Source of the DNA: Psychromonas sp. CD1
GTDB lineage: Bacteria; Pseudomonadota; Gammaproteobacteria; Enterobacterales; Psychromonadaceae
DNA length: 64,000 bases
Assembly (NCBI RefSeq): GCF_002239585.1
Contig: NZ_NDFH01000003.1
Span: 496,001 to 560,000, forward strand
Direction: 5' to 3'
Shown one piece after another: positions 17,289 to 27,377 of this stretch (the first letter of the stretch is position 1; every line of letters begins with the position of its first letter). The notes beneath the pieces were generated by a model. It saw nothing but the letters and a program-made list of their open reading frames with translations. It did not search any database and was not told where the DNA came from. A program made the translations under genes and the position numbers.

Positions 17289-19787
17289 TTATGATAATTT
17301 TTTCGTTATTTTAACTGCACACTTTTTATAATCCGTCTGTTTTGATAACGGATCTGTTGCATCTAGCGTGATTTTATTCACTAATTGCTTTGCATCAAAC
17401 CAGGGCATAAACACTAATCCAATGGGGGGACGATTACGCCCTCGCGTTTCAATACGTGATGTTAATTCACCACGCCGAGAAGCTAAAATAATTTCATCAC
17501 CTCGGCGTAAACCGCGTTTTTTAGCATCTTCGGGATGCATAAATACAACGGCATCCGGAAATGCTTTGTACAATTCAGGAACTCGACGGGTTAACGATCC
17601 GGAATGCCAATGTTCTAAAACACGACCCGTACATAACCATAAATTATATTCTTCATCCGGTGATTCTGCAGGAGGCTCATAAGGCAGTGCAAAGATGATG
17701 GCACGTTTATCTTTATGCCCATAGAACTGTACTTCAGAGCCTTTTTCAACGTAGGGATCAGAGCCTTCACGAAAACGCCATAATGTTTCTTTACCATTGA
17801 CAACAGGCCAACGTAAACCTCGTGCTTTATGATAATTATCAAAGGGGGCTAAATCATGGCCATGACCACGACCAAACGTTGCATACTCTTCAAAGAGACC
17901 TTTTTGTACATAAAATCCAAAATAATTAGATTCATCATTAAGTTTATCTTTGGGTACTTCATCTAGATCAAATGCATTTACATTTCCGTTTTCAAATAGA
18001 ATTTGATACATACTTTTGCCTTTTACAGAAGGCATTTTTGCGATTAAATCAGCTGGCCAAACTTCCTCTATTTTAAATCGTTTTGCAAATTCCATTAATT
18101 GCCACAGATCAGATTGAGCACCTTTAGGCGCTTTTACTTGTTGATACCAAAATTGTGTACGCCGCTCTGCATTGCCATAAGCCCCCTCTTTTTCAACCCA
18201 CATTGCCGTTGGTAATATCAAGTCAGCTAATTGTGCGGTAACAGTTGGATAAGCATCCGATACCACGATAAAGTTATCCGGATTACGATATCCGGGCACC
18301 ACTTCTTCATTAATATTAGCCGCTGCTTGTACATTATTATTACACATCACCCAATATGCATTTAATTTGCCATCTTTAAGCATCCGGCTTTGCTCTACCG
18401 CATGATATCCCGCTTTAGATGCAATGGTACCTTCGGGTAATTTCCATATTTTTTCAGCAATAGCGCGATGTTTAGGGTTGGTTACAACAAGATCTGCGGG
18501 CAGACGATGCGAAAAAGTACCGACCTCACGTGCCGTACCACAAGCTGATGGCTGACCGGTTAATGAAAAAGGCCCACAACCAGGTTTTGATATTTTACCT
18601 GTTAATAAATGTATATTATAAACTAAGTTATTGGCCCATACACCACGTGTATGTTGATTAAATCCCATGGTCCAATAAGATGTAACCTTAAGCTTTGGAT
18701 CCGCATAAACTTTTGCTAATTCAATAAGTTTAGTCTTTGATACACCCGACATTTTTTGTGCATATTCAACATCAAAAGGTTCAACATATTTTTTAAATTC
18801 ATCAAACGTCATCGGTGTCGATGCCCCACTATTCGGATTCTTTGCCTTTTTTTGTAGTGGATCTGTATCGCGTAAACCATAACCTATATCAGTGACACCT
18901 TTACGGAAATTAATATGCTTTTTAACAAAGTCTTGGTCTACTCCATTATTCTGAATAATATAATTTGCAATAAAGTTTAAAATTGCAAGATCAGATTGTG
19001 GTGTAAAAATCATGCCATTATCGGCTAATTCAAAAGAACGATGCGTATAAGTAGATAATACATGCACGCGAACACTTGGATGACTCAGACGACGATCGGT
19101 TAAACGCGACCAAAGAATAGGATGCATTTCAGCCATGTTAGAGCCCCACAAGACAAAGACATCCGCATTTTCAAGATCATCATAGCAACCCATAGGCTCA
19201 TCAATGCCAAACGTACGCATGAAGCCACCAACGGCAGATGCCATACAGTGCCTAGCATTTGGATCTAAGTTATTACTACGAAAACCAGCTTTCATTAATT
19301 TTAACGCTGCGTAACCTTCCCAAACAGTCCATTGTCCAGAGCCAAACATACCCACAGCCGTCGGTCCTTTATCACGTAATGTTTTTTTAAATTTATCAGC
19401 CATTACATCAAAAGCGGTATCCCAAGAAACAGATTTAAAGTCTCCGTTTTTATCATAAACACCATTTGTCATACGTAGTAATGGAGTGGTTAAACGATCT
19501 TCTCCATACATTATTTTTGACAAAAAATACCCTTTAATACAGTTTAAGCCTTTATTTACAGGCGATTCAGGGTCACCTTGTGTCGCAACTACTTTACCAT
19601 TTTGGGTGCCAACAAGCACACTACAACCCGTGCCACAAAATCTACAAGGGGCTTTGTCCCATTTTATTTTACTGGCATCTCGGCTCGCAATTAAATTACT
19701 TGCAGAAGCCGGTAAAGCAATTCCGGCCACTACAGATGCAGAGGCTATTGCCTGTATTTTCATAAATTCACGTCTGCTAAATTTCAT
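17289..19787 (-). CDS. napA: Periplasmic nitrate reductase catalytic subunit NapA
   Basis: An 832-residue molybdoenzyme. The N terminus has a twin-arginine signal (SRREFMK) cleaved after [20 protein letters not shown] with a later Cys holds the [4Fe-4S] cluster, and [18 protein letters not shown] supplies the Cys ligand of Mo. It reduces nitrate to nitrite in the periplasm. Its 5' end has undergone a 76-bp tandem duplication, so the ribosome site and first codons occur twice. The downstream copy at 19787 is in frame with the full gene. NapD and NapF, encoded upstream, help signal-peptide binding and maturation. Confidence 0.97.
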   Translation of the reverse strand: MKFSRREFMKIQAIASASVVAGIALPASASNLIASRDASKIKWDKAPCRFCGTGCSVLVGTQNGKVVATQGDPESPVNKGLNCIKGYFLSKIMYGEDRLTTPLLRMTNGVYDKNGDFKSVSWDTAFDVMADKFKKTLRDKGPTAVGMFGSGQWTVWEGYAALKLMKAGFRSNNLDPNARHCMASAVGGFMRTFGIDEPMGCYDDLENADVFVLWGSNMAEMHPILWSRLTDRRLSHPSVRVHVLSTYTHRSFELADNGMIFTPQSDLAILNFIANYIIQNNGVDQDFVKKHINFRKGVTDIGYGLRDTDPLQKKAKNPNSGASTPMTFDEFKKYVEPFDVEYAQKMSGVSKTKLIELAKVYADPKLKVTSYWTMGFNQHTRGVWANNLVYNIHLLTGKISKPGCGPFSLTGQPSACGTAREVGTFSHRLPADLVVTNPKHRAIAEKIWKLPEGTIASKAGYHAVEQSRMLKDGKLNAYWVMCNNNVQAAANINEEVVPGYRNPDNFIVVSDAYPTVTAQLADLILPTAMWVEKEGAYGNAERRTQFWYQQVKAPKGAQSDLWQLMEFAKRFKIEEVWPADLIAKMPSVKGKSMYQILFENGNVNAFDLDEVPKDKLNDESNYFGFYVQKGLFEEYATFGRGHGHDLAPFDNYHKARGLRWPVVNGKETLWRFREGSDPYVEKGSEVQFYGHKDKRAIIFALPYEPPAESPDEEYNLWLCTGRVLEHWHSGSLTRRVPELYKAFPDAVVFMHPEDAKKRGLRRGDEIILASRRGELTSRIETRGRNRPPIGLVFMPWFDAKQLVNKITLDATDPLSKQTDYKKCAVKITKKLS

Positions 19788-19888
19788 ATTATTTCCTTGC
19801 TGTATTGGTCTTTGCAGAGGCTATTGCCTGTATTTTCATAAATTCACGTCTGCTAAATTTCATATTATTTCCTTGCTGTATTGGTCTT
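19737..19888. repeat. 76-bp perfect tandem duplication covering the napA start
   Basis: The unit at 19737-19812 is repeated at 19813-19888. It includes the ribosome site (AAGGAAAT), the ATG and the first 16-17 codons of napA. The upstream copy therefore begins a second frame that cannot continue into NapA. Confidence 0.95.
19789..19863 (-). CDS. 24-codon leader frame made by the napA duplication
   Basis: The upstream copy of the napA start keeps AAGGAAAT and the ATG at 19863, and encodes the first 17 residues of the NapA Tat signal region. It then runs into the repeat junction (KTNTARK) and stops with TAA at 19789-19791, inside the ribosome site of the true napA and 1 nt before its ATG. Translation of the leader would be coupled to napA. 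The peptide has the SRREFMK motif but no hydrophobic core, so it is unlikely to be exported. This is a scar, possibly with a regulatory effect. Confidence 0.55.
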   Translation of the reverse strand: MKFSRREFMKIQAIASAKTNTARK

Positions 19889-19898
19889 GCTATTTTTT

Positions 19899-20153
19899 CT
19901 AAGATTCGATTGTTTCAAATTCGTGGTAAACCAATCCGGTATTAAGTACGCCATCCAACGCATTAATGCTATCTATTATTTCCATTATCTGGCGCTGATG
20001 GGGAGCCTCTAATACAACAATTGCTTTACCCTCTGGAGATATAGTAATAACTTCCGCACCACTTAATGCATTAATGCTTTTTTTGATAGGCGTGGCCTTA
20101 TGAGCTCGCATCTGTACAATTAAACTTGATATATGTAACTCTTTTTTTTGCAT
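19899..20153 (-). CDS. napD: NapD chaperone for NapA maturation
   Basis: An 84-residue ferredoxin-fold protein of the NapD family, with HISSLIVQMRAH at the N terminus and a central VITISPEGKAIVVLEA strand pair. NapD binds the Tat signal peptide of NapA and holds back export until the cofactor is loaded. It lies 2 bp after napF. The napD-napA gap has grown because of the 76-bp duplication. Confidence 0.92.
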   Translation of the reverse strand: MQKKELHISSLIVQMRAHKATPIKKSINALSGAEVITISPEGKAIVVLEAPHQRQIMEIIDSINALDGVLNTGLVYHEFETIES

Positions 20154-20155
20154 CT

Positions 20156-20632
20156 TTATTCCTTAATTTCAATCGCATGAGTAGGACAAAGTGCAACACA
20201 TGCGCCACAACCATTACACAATTCATTATTAATCGTAGGTAACGCACTTATTCCAAGTTGAAAAGTTAATGCTTGTGCGGTGCAACTCTCCGCACAACTA
20301 CGGCAGTAAATATTTTCATAAGCTAAACAGGCATGACTTATCTGCGCTTTTTTCAGCCACGCAGGTTGAGTGGTGTCTAAAAAAATAGGTTGCGTACATA
20401 TATCGGCACATTTAGCACAAAAATCACATTCGCCTAAATTAAAGTCTATTTTTGGATAACCGCCATCCCCTTTTACAATTATTTTTGTTGGACAGACAAT
20501 TAAACACTCTGCACATTGTGTGCATTGATCAAAAAAAATATCCGCACTTTTTAACCAAGGTAATAAATGCTCTGCATTTGTTTTTTTGTTAAAACGCCAT
20601 AAATTGCGTTTTGCAGAATTTACTTTTAACAT
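20156..20632 (-). CDS. napF: Iron-sulfur protein NapF
   Basis: A 158-residue cytoplasmic ferredoxin-type protein with several [4Fe-4S] motifs: CTQCAECLIVCP, CDFCAKCADIC and CNGCGACVALCP. A further cysteine set (YCRSCAESC) is also present. NapF interacts with the NapA precursor and helps its activation. It is the first gene of napFDABC. A perfect FNR box lies about 100 bp upstream. Confidence 0.93.
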   Translation of the reverse strand: MLKVNSAKRNLWRFNKKTNAEHLLPWLKSADIFFDQCTQCAECLIVCPTKIIVKGDGGYPKIDFNLGECDFCAKCADICTQPIFLDTTQPAWLKKAQISHACLAYENIYCRSCAESCTAQALTFQLGISALPTINNELCNGCGACVALCPTHAIEIKE

Positions 20633-20730
20633 TAAGGCCTCTTTATTATAGGTAATGTTAACGCGTTGTATGCTTTGTTAATAAGTATGCGCTAAGAATA
20701 CAATCCAACAAGGGTATAAAACAGCTTAAA

Positions 20731-20744
20731 TTGATGCAGATCAA
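20731..20744 (-). promoter_or_regulatory. Perfect FNR-binding site upstream of napF
   Basis: TTGATGCAGATCAA matches the FNR consensus TTGAT-N4-ATCAA at every defined base. It lies about 100 nt before the napF start in the gap shared with the convergent end of moaA. It most probably activates napFDABC when oxygen is absent. The nearest -10-like sequence (TATTCT, 20695-20700 on the minus strand) would centre the box somewhat upstream of the usual -41.5, so the exact promoter is unsure. Confidence 0.85.
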
Positions 20745-20853
20745 AAGCTATTTTAATATGAATTATATGAAGTGTAGTCTTTGCGCTTAAATTTGGGATT
20801 GAGATGTGGGTTATTGATGATATTAAAAAAAGGCTTGCATCAAAACCTCTTTA

Positions 20854-21837
20854 TTAACCACCAATCGAAGCAAGATGTTGTGTTCCCCCCGTCTTACCTT
20901 GCTGCAAATAATGTGTACTTTTTTTATCTTGTAGTGCATCTAATATACGTTTCTTTAAGGCTAATTTATCCTTACTATTTTGTAAAAGATCTCGTAAATC
21001 AATCCCTTCTTCTCCAAAAAGACAAAGGTGTAATCGACCAGTCGAAGAAATACGTAAACGATTACAACTTTTACAAAAATCTTTGCTATAAGGCATTATT
21101 AATCCAATTTCACCTTTATATGCGGAGTGTTGAAATACTTGGGCCGGGCCATCATGGCTTAAGGGCTTTTTTTGTTGCCATCCATGTTCCAACAACCGTT
21201 TTTTTATCCATTGTGCAGAAAGATGATGTTTTTTAAAAAAAGGCTGATTATCTTCTGTTTGCATTAATTCAATAAAACGTAATTGAATTTTTTCTGTTTT
21301 TATCCACTGCAAAAATAAAGCAAGATCGTTGTCATTAACACCTTTCATTAATACACAATTCACTTTGACTTGTTTATAACCTGCATCAATACAGGCAGAG
21401 ACACCCTGCATCACTTTTTGAAATACATTTTTTCCGGTAATTAAATGAAAGGTGTTCGCATCTAAGCTATCAACACTAATATTAATAGCCGATAAGCCCG
21501 CCTCAAACCAATGTTGTACTTTTTTCTCCAATTGAAAACCGTTGGTAGTGGTTGCAACTTTCTGAATTCCCGGAATACTTGCCACTGTAGCGATGATCTG
21601 TGTGAAATCTTTACGTAAACTGGGCTCTCCTCCTGTAATACGTACTTTCTTAGTACCTAATTCAGCAAAAGCAACCACTAAATTGTAGATCTCTTGAGAG
21701 CTTAAAAACGATTTAGAATGCGTGCGGTGATATCCATCAGGTAAACAATAATTGCATTTGAAATTACATTCATCTGTAATAGATAAACGTAAATATTCAA
21801 ACTTACGTTCAAAATTATCAATAAGTTGTTGTTGCAT
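20854..21837 (-). CDS. moaA: GTP 3',8-cyclase, radical SAM enzyme of molybdopterin synthesis
   Basis: A 327-residue radical SAM protein. CNFKCNYC is the SAM-cluster triad, ITGGEPSLRKD follows, and CKSCNRLRIS with a later Cys binds the second [4Fe-4S] cluster. The C terminus ends in a double-Gly motif (SIGG). With MoaC it converts GTP to cyclic pyranopterin phosphate. It lies between the nap operon and narQ on the nap strand, with AAAGGA before the ATG. Its 5' edge abuts the broken end of narQ. Confidence 0.95.
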   Translation of the reverse strand: MQQQLIDNFERKFEYLRLSITDECNFKCNYCLPDGYHRTHSKSFLSSQEIYNLVVAFAELGTKKVRITGGEPSLRKDFTQIIATVASIPGIQKVATTTNGFQLEKKVQHWFEAGLSAINISVDSLDANTFHLITGKNVFQKVMQGVSACIDAGYKQVKVNCVLMKGVNDNDLALFLQWIKTEKIQLRFIELMQTEDNQPFFKKHHLSAQWIKKRLLEHGWQQKKPLSHDGPAQVFQHSAYKGEIGLIMPYSKDFCKSCNRLRISSTGRLHLCLFGEEGIDLRDLLQNSKDKLALKKRILDALQDKKSTHYLQQGKTGGTQHLASIGG

Positions 21838-21841
21838 TTAA

Positions 21842-23275
21842 GTTCCTTTAAACAGAGAAAGAAAATATTATATTCTTTCCCTCATCCTCTCTATAAACAA
21901 ATACAGGCGCCTTCATTTCAGGAATACAAACCTCACTAAAAAGAACATAATTTTTTTTATTAAAGCGATTAATAAGGTTAGAAAACAATATAAAGTACTC
22001 GCAGAGCAAAAAATGACACTGATACATATTTCCGAGTTCATTGCTTTTATTTTTATTGTCTGCACCGGAATGTTTCTTTATTTTTATTCTAAATATTATA
22101 TTTCTAATCCTATTACTAAACTTACCGAAAATATGAGGCACATTGAAAAGCATCGGTTTGATGTTGACTTTCCACATTGTAAGAATGAGATTGGCATTTT
22201 ATCTATCGGTATGAAAAACATGTCTGTTGAAATACAAAAACTAATTTTAAATATGCAGACACAAGTACAACAAAAAAATAATGAATTAGAAAATGCCAAT
22301 CAAACCATCGCGTTTTTATTTTCGATTTCACAACAATTCGGTTCAGTTAAATTAACCTCACCGGTTTTATTTGACGCCCTCAATGCGCTCGTAAAACAGG
22401 CGAATTTAAAATACGTATGTATTGAATTAAATGATGGTACTTTTATCCAGAGTAAGGAGACTTGCACGGAATCCCATATTGTAAACACACGTTTCCCCAT
22501 CATGATTAATGGTAAACCCTATGGTTTTTTAAACTGTTTTAGTGACGCTGAAAATCCCAAACAACGAGCGCTTATTGAAAGTTTTAGTACTCTCATTGCA
22601 CGAGCCCTCTGCCAAGAAGAAAATATATTACAAACACAAAAAATTCTTATTATGGAAGAGCGTAATATTATTGCTCGAGAATTACATGACTCCATTGCAC
22701 AATCACTTTCTTTTTTGAAAATACAATGCACGGTACTACAGCAACAAATCAGCCATCAAAATCAAAAGAAAGCATTACAAAGTATCAATCAAATTCAAGA
22801 TGCTATCAGCGATGCATACGTGCAACTACGCTCTCTACTTTCTACGTTTCGTTTGCCTATTAGTCATTCTGATTTTAAAAAAGCGCTACAAATATTAATC
22901 GCAACATTACAAAAACAAACGGAAGTGCGTATTACTCTCAAGGAATTTTCTTGCCAGCTTTATGCTCAGGCCAATCAACAAAATAATCTATTACAAATAG
23001 TACGTGAAGCCATTACAAATGCAATTAAACATGCTGACTGTGAAAATATTGATATCTCTTGCCTCATCACACCAGATAATAACGTTTGGATAAGTATTAT
23101 TGATGATGGTAACGGTATAAAAAACATTTCTTCGCCATCAAATCATTATGGTCTTTCCATTATGCAACAACGCGCCGATGAAATTGGTGCAACATTTTCA
23201 ATTTTACCCTTAACCCAGGGTACCGAAGTGAAACTTATTTTCCCTTATAAAAAACAACCCCCTTACAAGGAATAA
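21842..23275 (+). pseudogene. narQ: Nitrate/nitrite sensor kinase NarQ, 5'-truncated
   Basis: The open frame runs from the moaA start region through AINKVRKQYKVLAEQK, matching the end of the NarQ periplasmic domain. One membrane helix, a HAMP region (NPITKLTENMRHIE), a GAF-like part, the phosphoacceptor box ARELHDSIAQSLSFLKIQ and an HATPase_c domain (REAITNAIKHA; DDGNGI) follow. The kinase half is intact, but TM1 and the nitrate-binding P-box are gone; only some 50 codons remain before TM2 and no ATG precedes 22013. An ATG at 22013 gives a 420-residue protein with one membrane helix. It could signal constitutively or be dead. It overlaps or abuts narP by 1 bp spacing. Confidence 0.85.
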
Positions 23276-23276
23276 A

Positions 23277-23912
23277 ATGTTGAATATAATACGTGTCATG
23301 ATCATAGAAGATCATCCTTTAATGCGTAAAGGTATTACGCAACTCCTTAGTTTAGATAGTAAATTTAAAATTATTTTTGAAGCAAAAAGTGGAGAAGAAG
23401 GCATACAATTTGCGAGTCAGTACCCACTTGATTTAATCTTACTCGATTTTAATATGCAAGGGATTTCAGGATTAGAAACCTTAAAACGCTTACGTCGCTT
23501 AGGAAATTTAAGCAAAATAATCATTTTAACGGTATCAGATAATAAACAAGATGTAATTGCCATGATTAATCATGGTGCTAATGGCTACTTTTTAAAAGAC
23601 TCCGAGACTAACGTACTACTTAGTAATATTAATAAGGTACTAGAGGGCGAATTAGTGCTAAGTGAGAACTTAGTTGAGTACTTGAATAACTTAGATGAAG
23701 AAGAGAATATTCGGGAAAAATTAAATGACTTAACCAAACGTGAAAAACAAATACATCAAGAAATAGCCCAAGGAAAAAGTAATAAAGAGATCTCGATTAA
23801 TTTACATATTTCAGAAGGTACCGTGAAGGTACATGTTAAAAGTATATTAAAAAAATTACAGGTAAAATCACGTGTTGAAGCTGCAATTGTCTATTTACAG
23901 CAACCGAAATAA
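23277..23912 (+). CDS. narP: Nitrate/nitrite response regulator NarP
   Basis: A 211-residue LuxR/NarL-type regulator. The receiver domain has the acidic pair in MIIEDHPLMRKG, the phosphoacceptor Asp in LILLDFNMQG, and a Lys in YFLKDS. The C-terminal helix-turn-helix carries LTKREKQIHQEIAQG and ISEGTVKVHVKSIL. It follows narQ by 1 bp. In gammaproteobacteria having only one such pair, NarP activates nap. With a sensor-less NarQ its input is uncertain here. NarL would be the alternative name. Confidence 0.87.
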   Translation: MLNIIRVMIIEDHPLMRKGITQLLSLDSKFKIIFEAKSGEEGIQFASQYPLDLILLDFNMQGISGLETLKRLRRLGNLSKIIILTVSDNKQDVIAMINHGANGYFLKDSETNVLLSNINKVLEGELVLSENLVEYLNNLDEEENIREKLNDLTKREKQIHQEIAQGKSNKEISINLHISEGTVKVHVKSILKKLQVKSRVEAAIVYLQQPK

Positions 23913-23984
23913 AACACATAGACGATGATCCTTAAATAAAAATTTGCTAAAATACTATATGTGTTTCTCTCCGTGACGACTTAT

Positions 23985-26048
23985 ATGCTATCCAATTCTT
24001 TAAAAAAACAGATCCGTCATAACTATGATAAGATCACTCAAGCATTACCTCAGTTTAAAAAGCGCCCAGCCCAAAATGTACTTATCGCTGAAATCGCAAA
24101 AGTACTTTCTGGTGAATACAATCCTTTACGACGTATTTTAGTTGCAGAAGCTGGTACAGGTATAGGTAAATCACTGGCTTATATTTTAGCTGCGCTACCA
24201 GTTGCACAAAAAAACAATAAAAAATTAATTATATCTACGGCAACTATTGCACTACAAGAGCAATTAACACACAAAGACTTACCTTTTTTTCTCCGACATA
24301 GTGATTATAAGTTTTCATTTACTTTAGCCAAAGGTCGGCAACGTTATTGTTGTGAGCATAAATTATTTGATGCCCAACAAGAAAGTGCGCAAATGTTCTT
24401 GTTTGCCGAAAAGCCACAAAGTAGCGATATACTCCTATTAAAGAAATTAAATAAAGCTTATATTACGGGAAAATGGCACGGTGATCGCGATAGTTGGCCA
24501 GAATCTATTCCAAATCACGTTTGGCAATATATTGTTGCGGATAAATTTAGCTGCAAGCGTGCTTTATCCCAACATCGGCAATGCCCTTTCCACCGCGCTC
24601 GTGACGCGATTAATAAAGCCGACATTATTGTTGTTAACCACGCCCTTTTATTAGCCGACCTTGATTTAGGGGGAGGTATTATTTTACCCGAGCCTGAGCA
24701 ATGCTTTTATATTTTAGACGAAGCCCATCACCTGCCCAAAATTTCTCGTGATTTTTCCAGTGCACAAGTGAATATCAAAAGTAGTATTGATAATTTAAAA
24801 AAAACAAAAGGATTAAAACAACATATTGATCGTTTAGTAAAACGACAAACTATTATTGGTCCGGGTTTAAATTTACTTGAAAATTCACTTGATTTAGAAA
24901 GCCAATTAAAAGAGATACAACAATTTTTTAAAATTAACCCTCAATTTCTAGGTGAAAACAAACAGTTTCGATTTAAGTTAGGAGAGTTACCCAAACCCTT
25001 ATTTCAACTTATTCTAAATTTAAAAAGTGCGTCAAAAAATTGTTTAAGTGCCTTGAAAAAACTGTCAAATATCATTGATGAGGAAATTAAAGATGACAAT
25101 ATTAAACAAACGGAAATTGAAGCCTTATTAATTGATATCGGTTCTTTTATCCAACGCATCGAAAACATGAATTGTTTATGGCATATGTTAACCAAAGAGC
25201 GCAATGAAAAACATGCTCCAATAGCCGTTTGGGTTGAGATAGAAAATGAAGAATTATCACTGCAAGCCTCCCCTTTAGAAGTCGGTGCTATTTTAGAGAA
25301 CATTTTTTGGTCTAAGGCCTGTGCCGTTATATTATGCTCGGCAACATTAACCAGTTTAAATACCTTTGATTATTTTCAGCGCCAAAGTGGATTGCGCCAC
25401 GATGATGGTACACAATTCTTACGCTTAAAATCGCCATTTAATTATTCCCTTGTTTCTCTCATTGTTGCAGATATGCGATATGATCCCACACAAGATCCCT
25501 TTAATACCGAATTAGTAACAAAAATAGATTATTTTTTACGTGATAATGAAGCTAGTTTAGTACTGTTTTCCTCTTATTGGCAAATGAATTATGTTGTTCA
25601 AAAGCTACAAAAAAAATATAAATCAGCATTATTAGTTCAAGGTGAGTTATCGAGACGTTTATTAATAGAAATACATAAGAAACGTTGTGATAAAGGATTA
25701 ACAAGTATTTTATTTGGAACGGCGAGTCTTTCTGAAGGCTTAGATCTTCCAGGGCATTACTTAACTAATTTAATCATCACCAAGTTGCCTTTTGCGGTGC
25801 CGAATTCACCAGTAGAAGAAGCTCATTCTGAATGGATTCAATCTAAAGGCGGTAATGCGTTTATGCAATTATCAGTGCCTGAAGCCAGTAAAAAATTAAT
25901 TCAATCTTGTGGTCGTTTAATTCGTAATGAGCAAGATACGGGGCAAATTGTTATTTTAGATAAACGTATTAAAACAAAACGCTATGGCAAAGGTTTACTT
26001 GATTCTCTGCCACCTTTTAACATTAAATTTGAGGTAATATATGACTGA
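23985..26048 (+). CDS. dinG: ATP-dependent DNA helicase DinG
   Basis: A 687-residue XPD-like 5'-3' helicase. Walker A is AEAGTGIGKSLAY, motif II is LDEAHHLPK, and cysteines in GRQRYCC, FSCKRAL and QCPFHRA form the [4Fe-4S] cluster domain. The late motifs GTASLSEGLDLPG and SCGRLIRNEQDTG are present. It unwinds R-loops and D-loops and belongs to the SOS-linked set in E. coli. I use the ATG at 23985 because it fits the family N terminus; an in-frame GTG at 23961 is less likely. It overlaps the next gene by 8 bp. Confidence 0.93.
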   Translation: MLSNSLKKQIRHNYDKITQALPQFKKRPAQNVLIAEIAKVLSGEYNPLRRILVAEAGTGIGKSLAYILAALPVAQKNNKKLIISTATIALQEQLTHKDLPFFLRHSDYKFSFTLAKGRQRYCCEHKLFDAQQESAQMFLFAEKPQSSDILLLKKLNKAYITGKWHGDRDSWPESIPNHVWQYIVADKFSCKRALSQHRQCPFHRARDAINKADIIVVNHALLLADLDLGGGIILPEPEQCFYILDEAHHLPKISRDFSSAQVNIKSSIDNLKKTKGLKQHIDRLVKRQTIIGPGLNLLENSLDLESQLKEIQQFFKINPQFLGENKQFRFKLGELPKPLFQLILNLKSASKNCLSALKKLSNIIDEEIKDDNIKQTEIEALLIDIGSFIQRIENMNCLWHMLTKERNEKHAPIAVWVEIENEELSLQASPLEVGAILENIFWSKACAVILCSATLTSLNTFDYFQRQSGLRHDDGTQFLRLKSPFNYSLVSLIVADMRYDPTQDPFNTELVTKIDYFLRDNEASLVLFSSYWQMNYVVQKLQKKYKSALLVQGELSRRLLIEIHKKRCDKGLTSILFGTASLSEGLDLPGHYLTNLIITKLPFAVPNSPVEEAHSEWIQSKGGNAFMQLSVPEASKKLIQSCGRLIRNEQDTGQIVILDKRIKTKRYGKGLLDSLPPFNIKFEVIYD

Positions 26049-26820
26049 AATACTACTCGACCCGAGTAATCTCCTATTATTAGCAGGTGTTGGTTTCTTT
26101 GCAGGTTTTATTGATGCGATTGTAGGTGGTGGCGGGCTCCTGACGGTGCCGGCTTTACTCAGTATTGGTCTGTCTCCTCATTTAACGTTAGGTACTAATA
26201 AACTGGCGGCTTCTTTTGGCTCAGCAACCGCTGCGCTGACTTATTTTAAAAAGAATTTATTTGATCCTAATTTCTGGCGCCATAGTTTTTATAACACCTT
26301 ACTAGGGGCATTAGTCGGCACCATTTTTATAAATTTAATCCAGGCAAATTGGTTAGATAAATTTTTACCTGTTCTTATTTTTATTGTGGCTTTATATACC
26401 TTATTTAACCGTTTACAAGATATAGATAACCATGTTTTACCTAAAAAAAATCAATCTTTCAATTTTAAGCAAAGATGCCAAGCATTTGTTCTAGGATTTT
26501 ACGACGGAGCTGCAGGCCCTGGCACCGGCGCTTTTTGGGTTATTTCAAGTATGCGACTCTATAAAATTAACATTTTATTAGCTAGTGGTTTAGCTAAATC
26601 TATGAACTTTACCAGTAACATTACCGCATTATTAATCTTCATATACTTTGACCAAGTTGATTGGGTCATCGGCTTTACCATGGGCGCTTGTATTATGTTG
26701 GGTGCTTATATCGGCGCTCATTCAGCTATTCGTTTTGGCAGTAAATTCATACGTCCTATCTTTATCTGTGTCGTCTTAATAATGTCTATTAAATTAGGGT
26801 ATAGCGCATGGTTCGCATAA
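26041..26820 (+). CDS. TSUP-family membrane protein (YfcA-like)
   Basis: A 259-residue inner-membrane protein with about 8 helices, carrying the TSUP/TauE signature GFIDAIVGGGGLLTVPALL near residues 22-40 and a second half-motif GFYDGAAGPGTGAFW. TSUP proteins move sulfonates, sulfite, sulfoacetate and related organic anions; the substrate here is unknown. It overlaps dinG at its start and priC at its end, so it is co-transcribed with DNA-repair genes. Confidence 0.88.
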   Translation: MTEILLDPSNLLLLAGVGFFAGFIDAIVGGGGLLTVPALLSIGLSPHLTLGTNKLAASFGSATAALTYFKKNLFDPNFWRHSFYNTLLGALVGTIFINLIQANWLDKFLPVLIFIVALYTLFNRLQDIDNHVLPKKNQSFNFKQRCQAFVLGFYDGAAGPGTGAFWVISSMRLYKINILLASGLAKSMNFTSNITALLIFIYFDQVDWVIGFTMGACIMLGAYIGAHSAIRFGSKFIRPIFICVVLIMSIKLGYSAWFA

Positions 26821-27377
26821 ATAAAAATCAGCAGACACTACTTACACAATTAGAACAGCAACTCTCGCAACTAGCTCAACGGTGCCAGCCCTTAGATGCA
26901 AAAATAAAACAAACTGAAAATCATTACTTTGCTTTTGAAGTGCATGTTTTTAACAAAGCGAGCTTAACATTGCAAGGTTATATCAAGCAGATGCAATCCA
27001 CGTTGGTAAATCTGGATGATATTATTAATAAAAGTTTACCGGAAACGCTCATAAATATTGAATGTGCACGTTTTATTGAACAATATCAGCTCTTATTGCA
27101 ACTGGTTATTTGCATCGAAAAGGGTGAAGAGAAAAAACTATATAAATCTTACTCAACACCGAAAGAAAAACTCTATCAACAGTTAAAAAAGCAACACCAT
27201 TACGAGAAACGCTTATTAACCATGATTGCCGAGCAAGAAGAAGCACTAGCAATGCAAGTAAAGAGTGAAACTTATGCGCTTAAATATAAAATAGATGCTC
27301 TTAAAATACGTTATGAAAAATGTAATACATTCACTCAACACTTAGAATTTAAAATAGAGGCCATGTTTGATGAATAA
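26808..27377 (+). CDS. priC: Primosomal replication protein PriC
   Basis: A 189-residue helical protein of the PriC family, rich in Gln/Leu/Lys, with the typical N-terminal LLTQLEQQLSQLAQRC and a C-terminal YEKRLL..QHLEFKIE region. It reloads DnaB at stalled forks through the PriC-Rep route. The synteny (priC followed by a YbaM-like gene overlapping its stop) is the same as in E. coli and confirms the call. It overlaps the TSUP gene by 13 bp. Confidence 0.85.
   Translation: MVRINKNQQTLLTQLEQQLSQLAQRCQPLDAKIKQTENHYFAFEVHVFNKASLTLQGYIKQMQSTLVNLDDIINKSLPETLINIECARFIEQYQLLLQLVICIEKGEEKKLYKSYSTPKEKLYQQLKKQHHYEKRLLTMIAEQEEALAMQVKSETYALKYKIDALKIRYEKCNTFTQHLEFKIEAMFDE

Noticed and set aside
20781-21236. 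151-codon plus-strand frame
   Set aside because: It is antisense to moaA for nearly all its length and has shadow-like composition.
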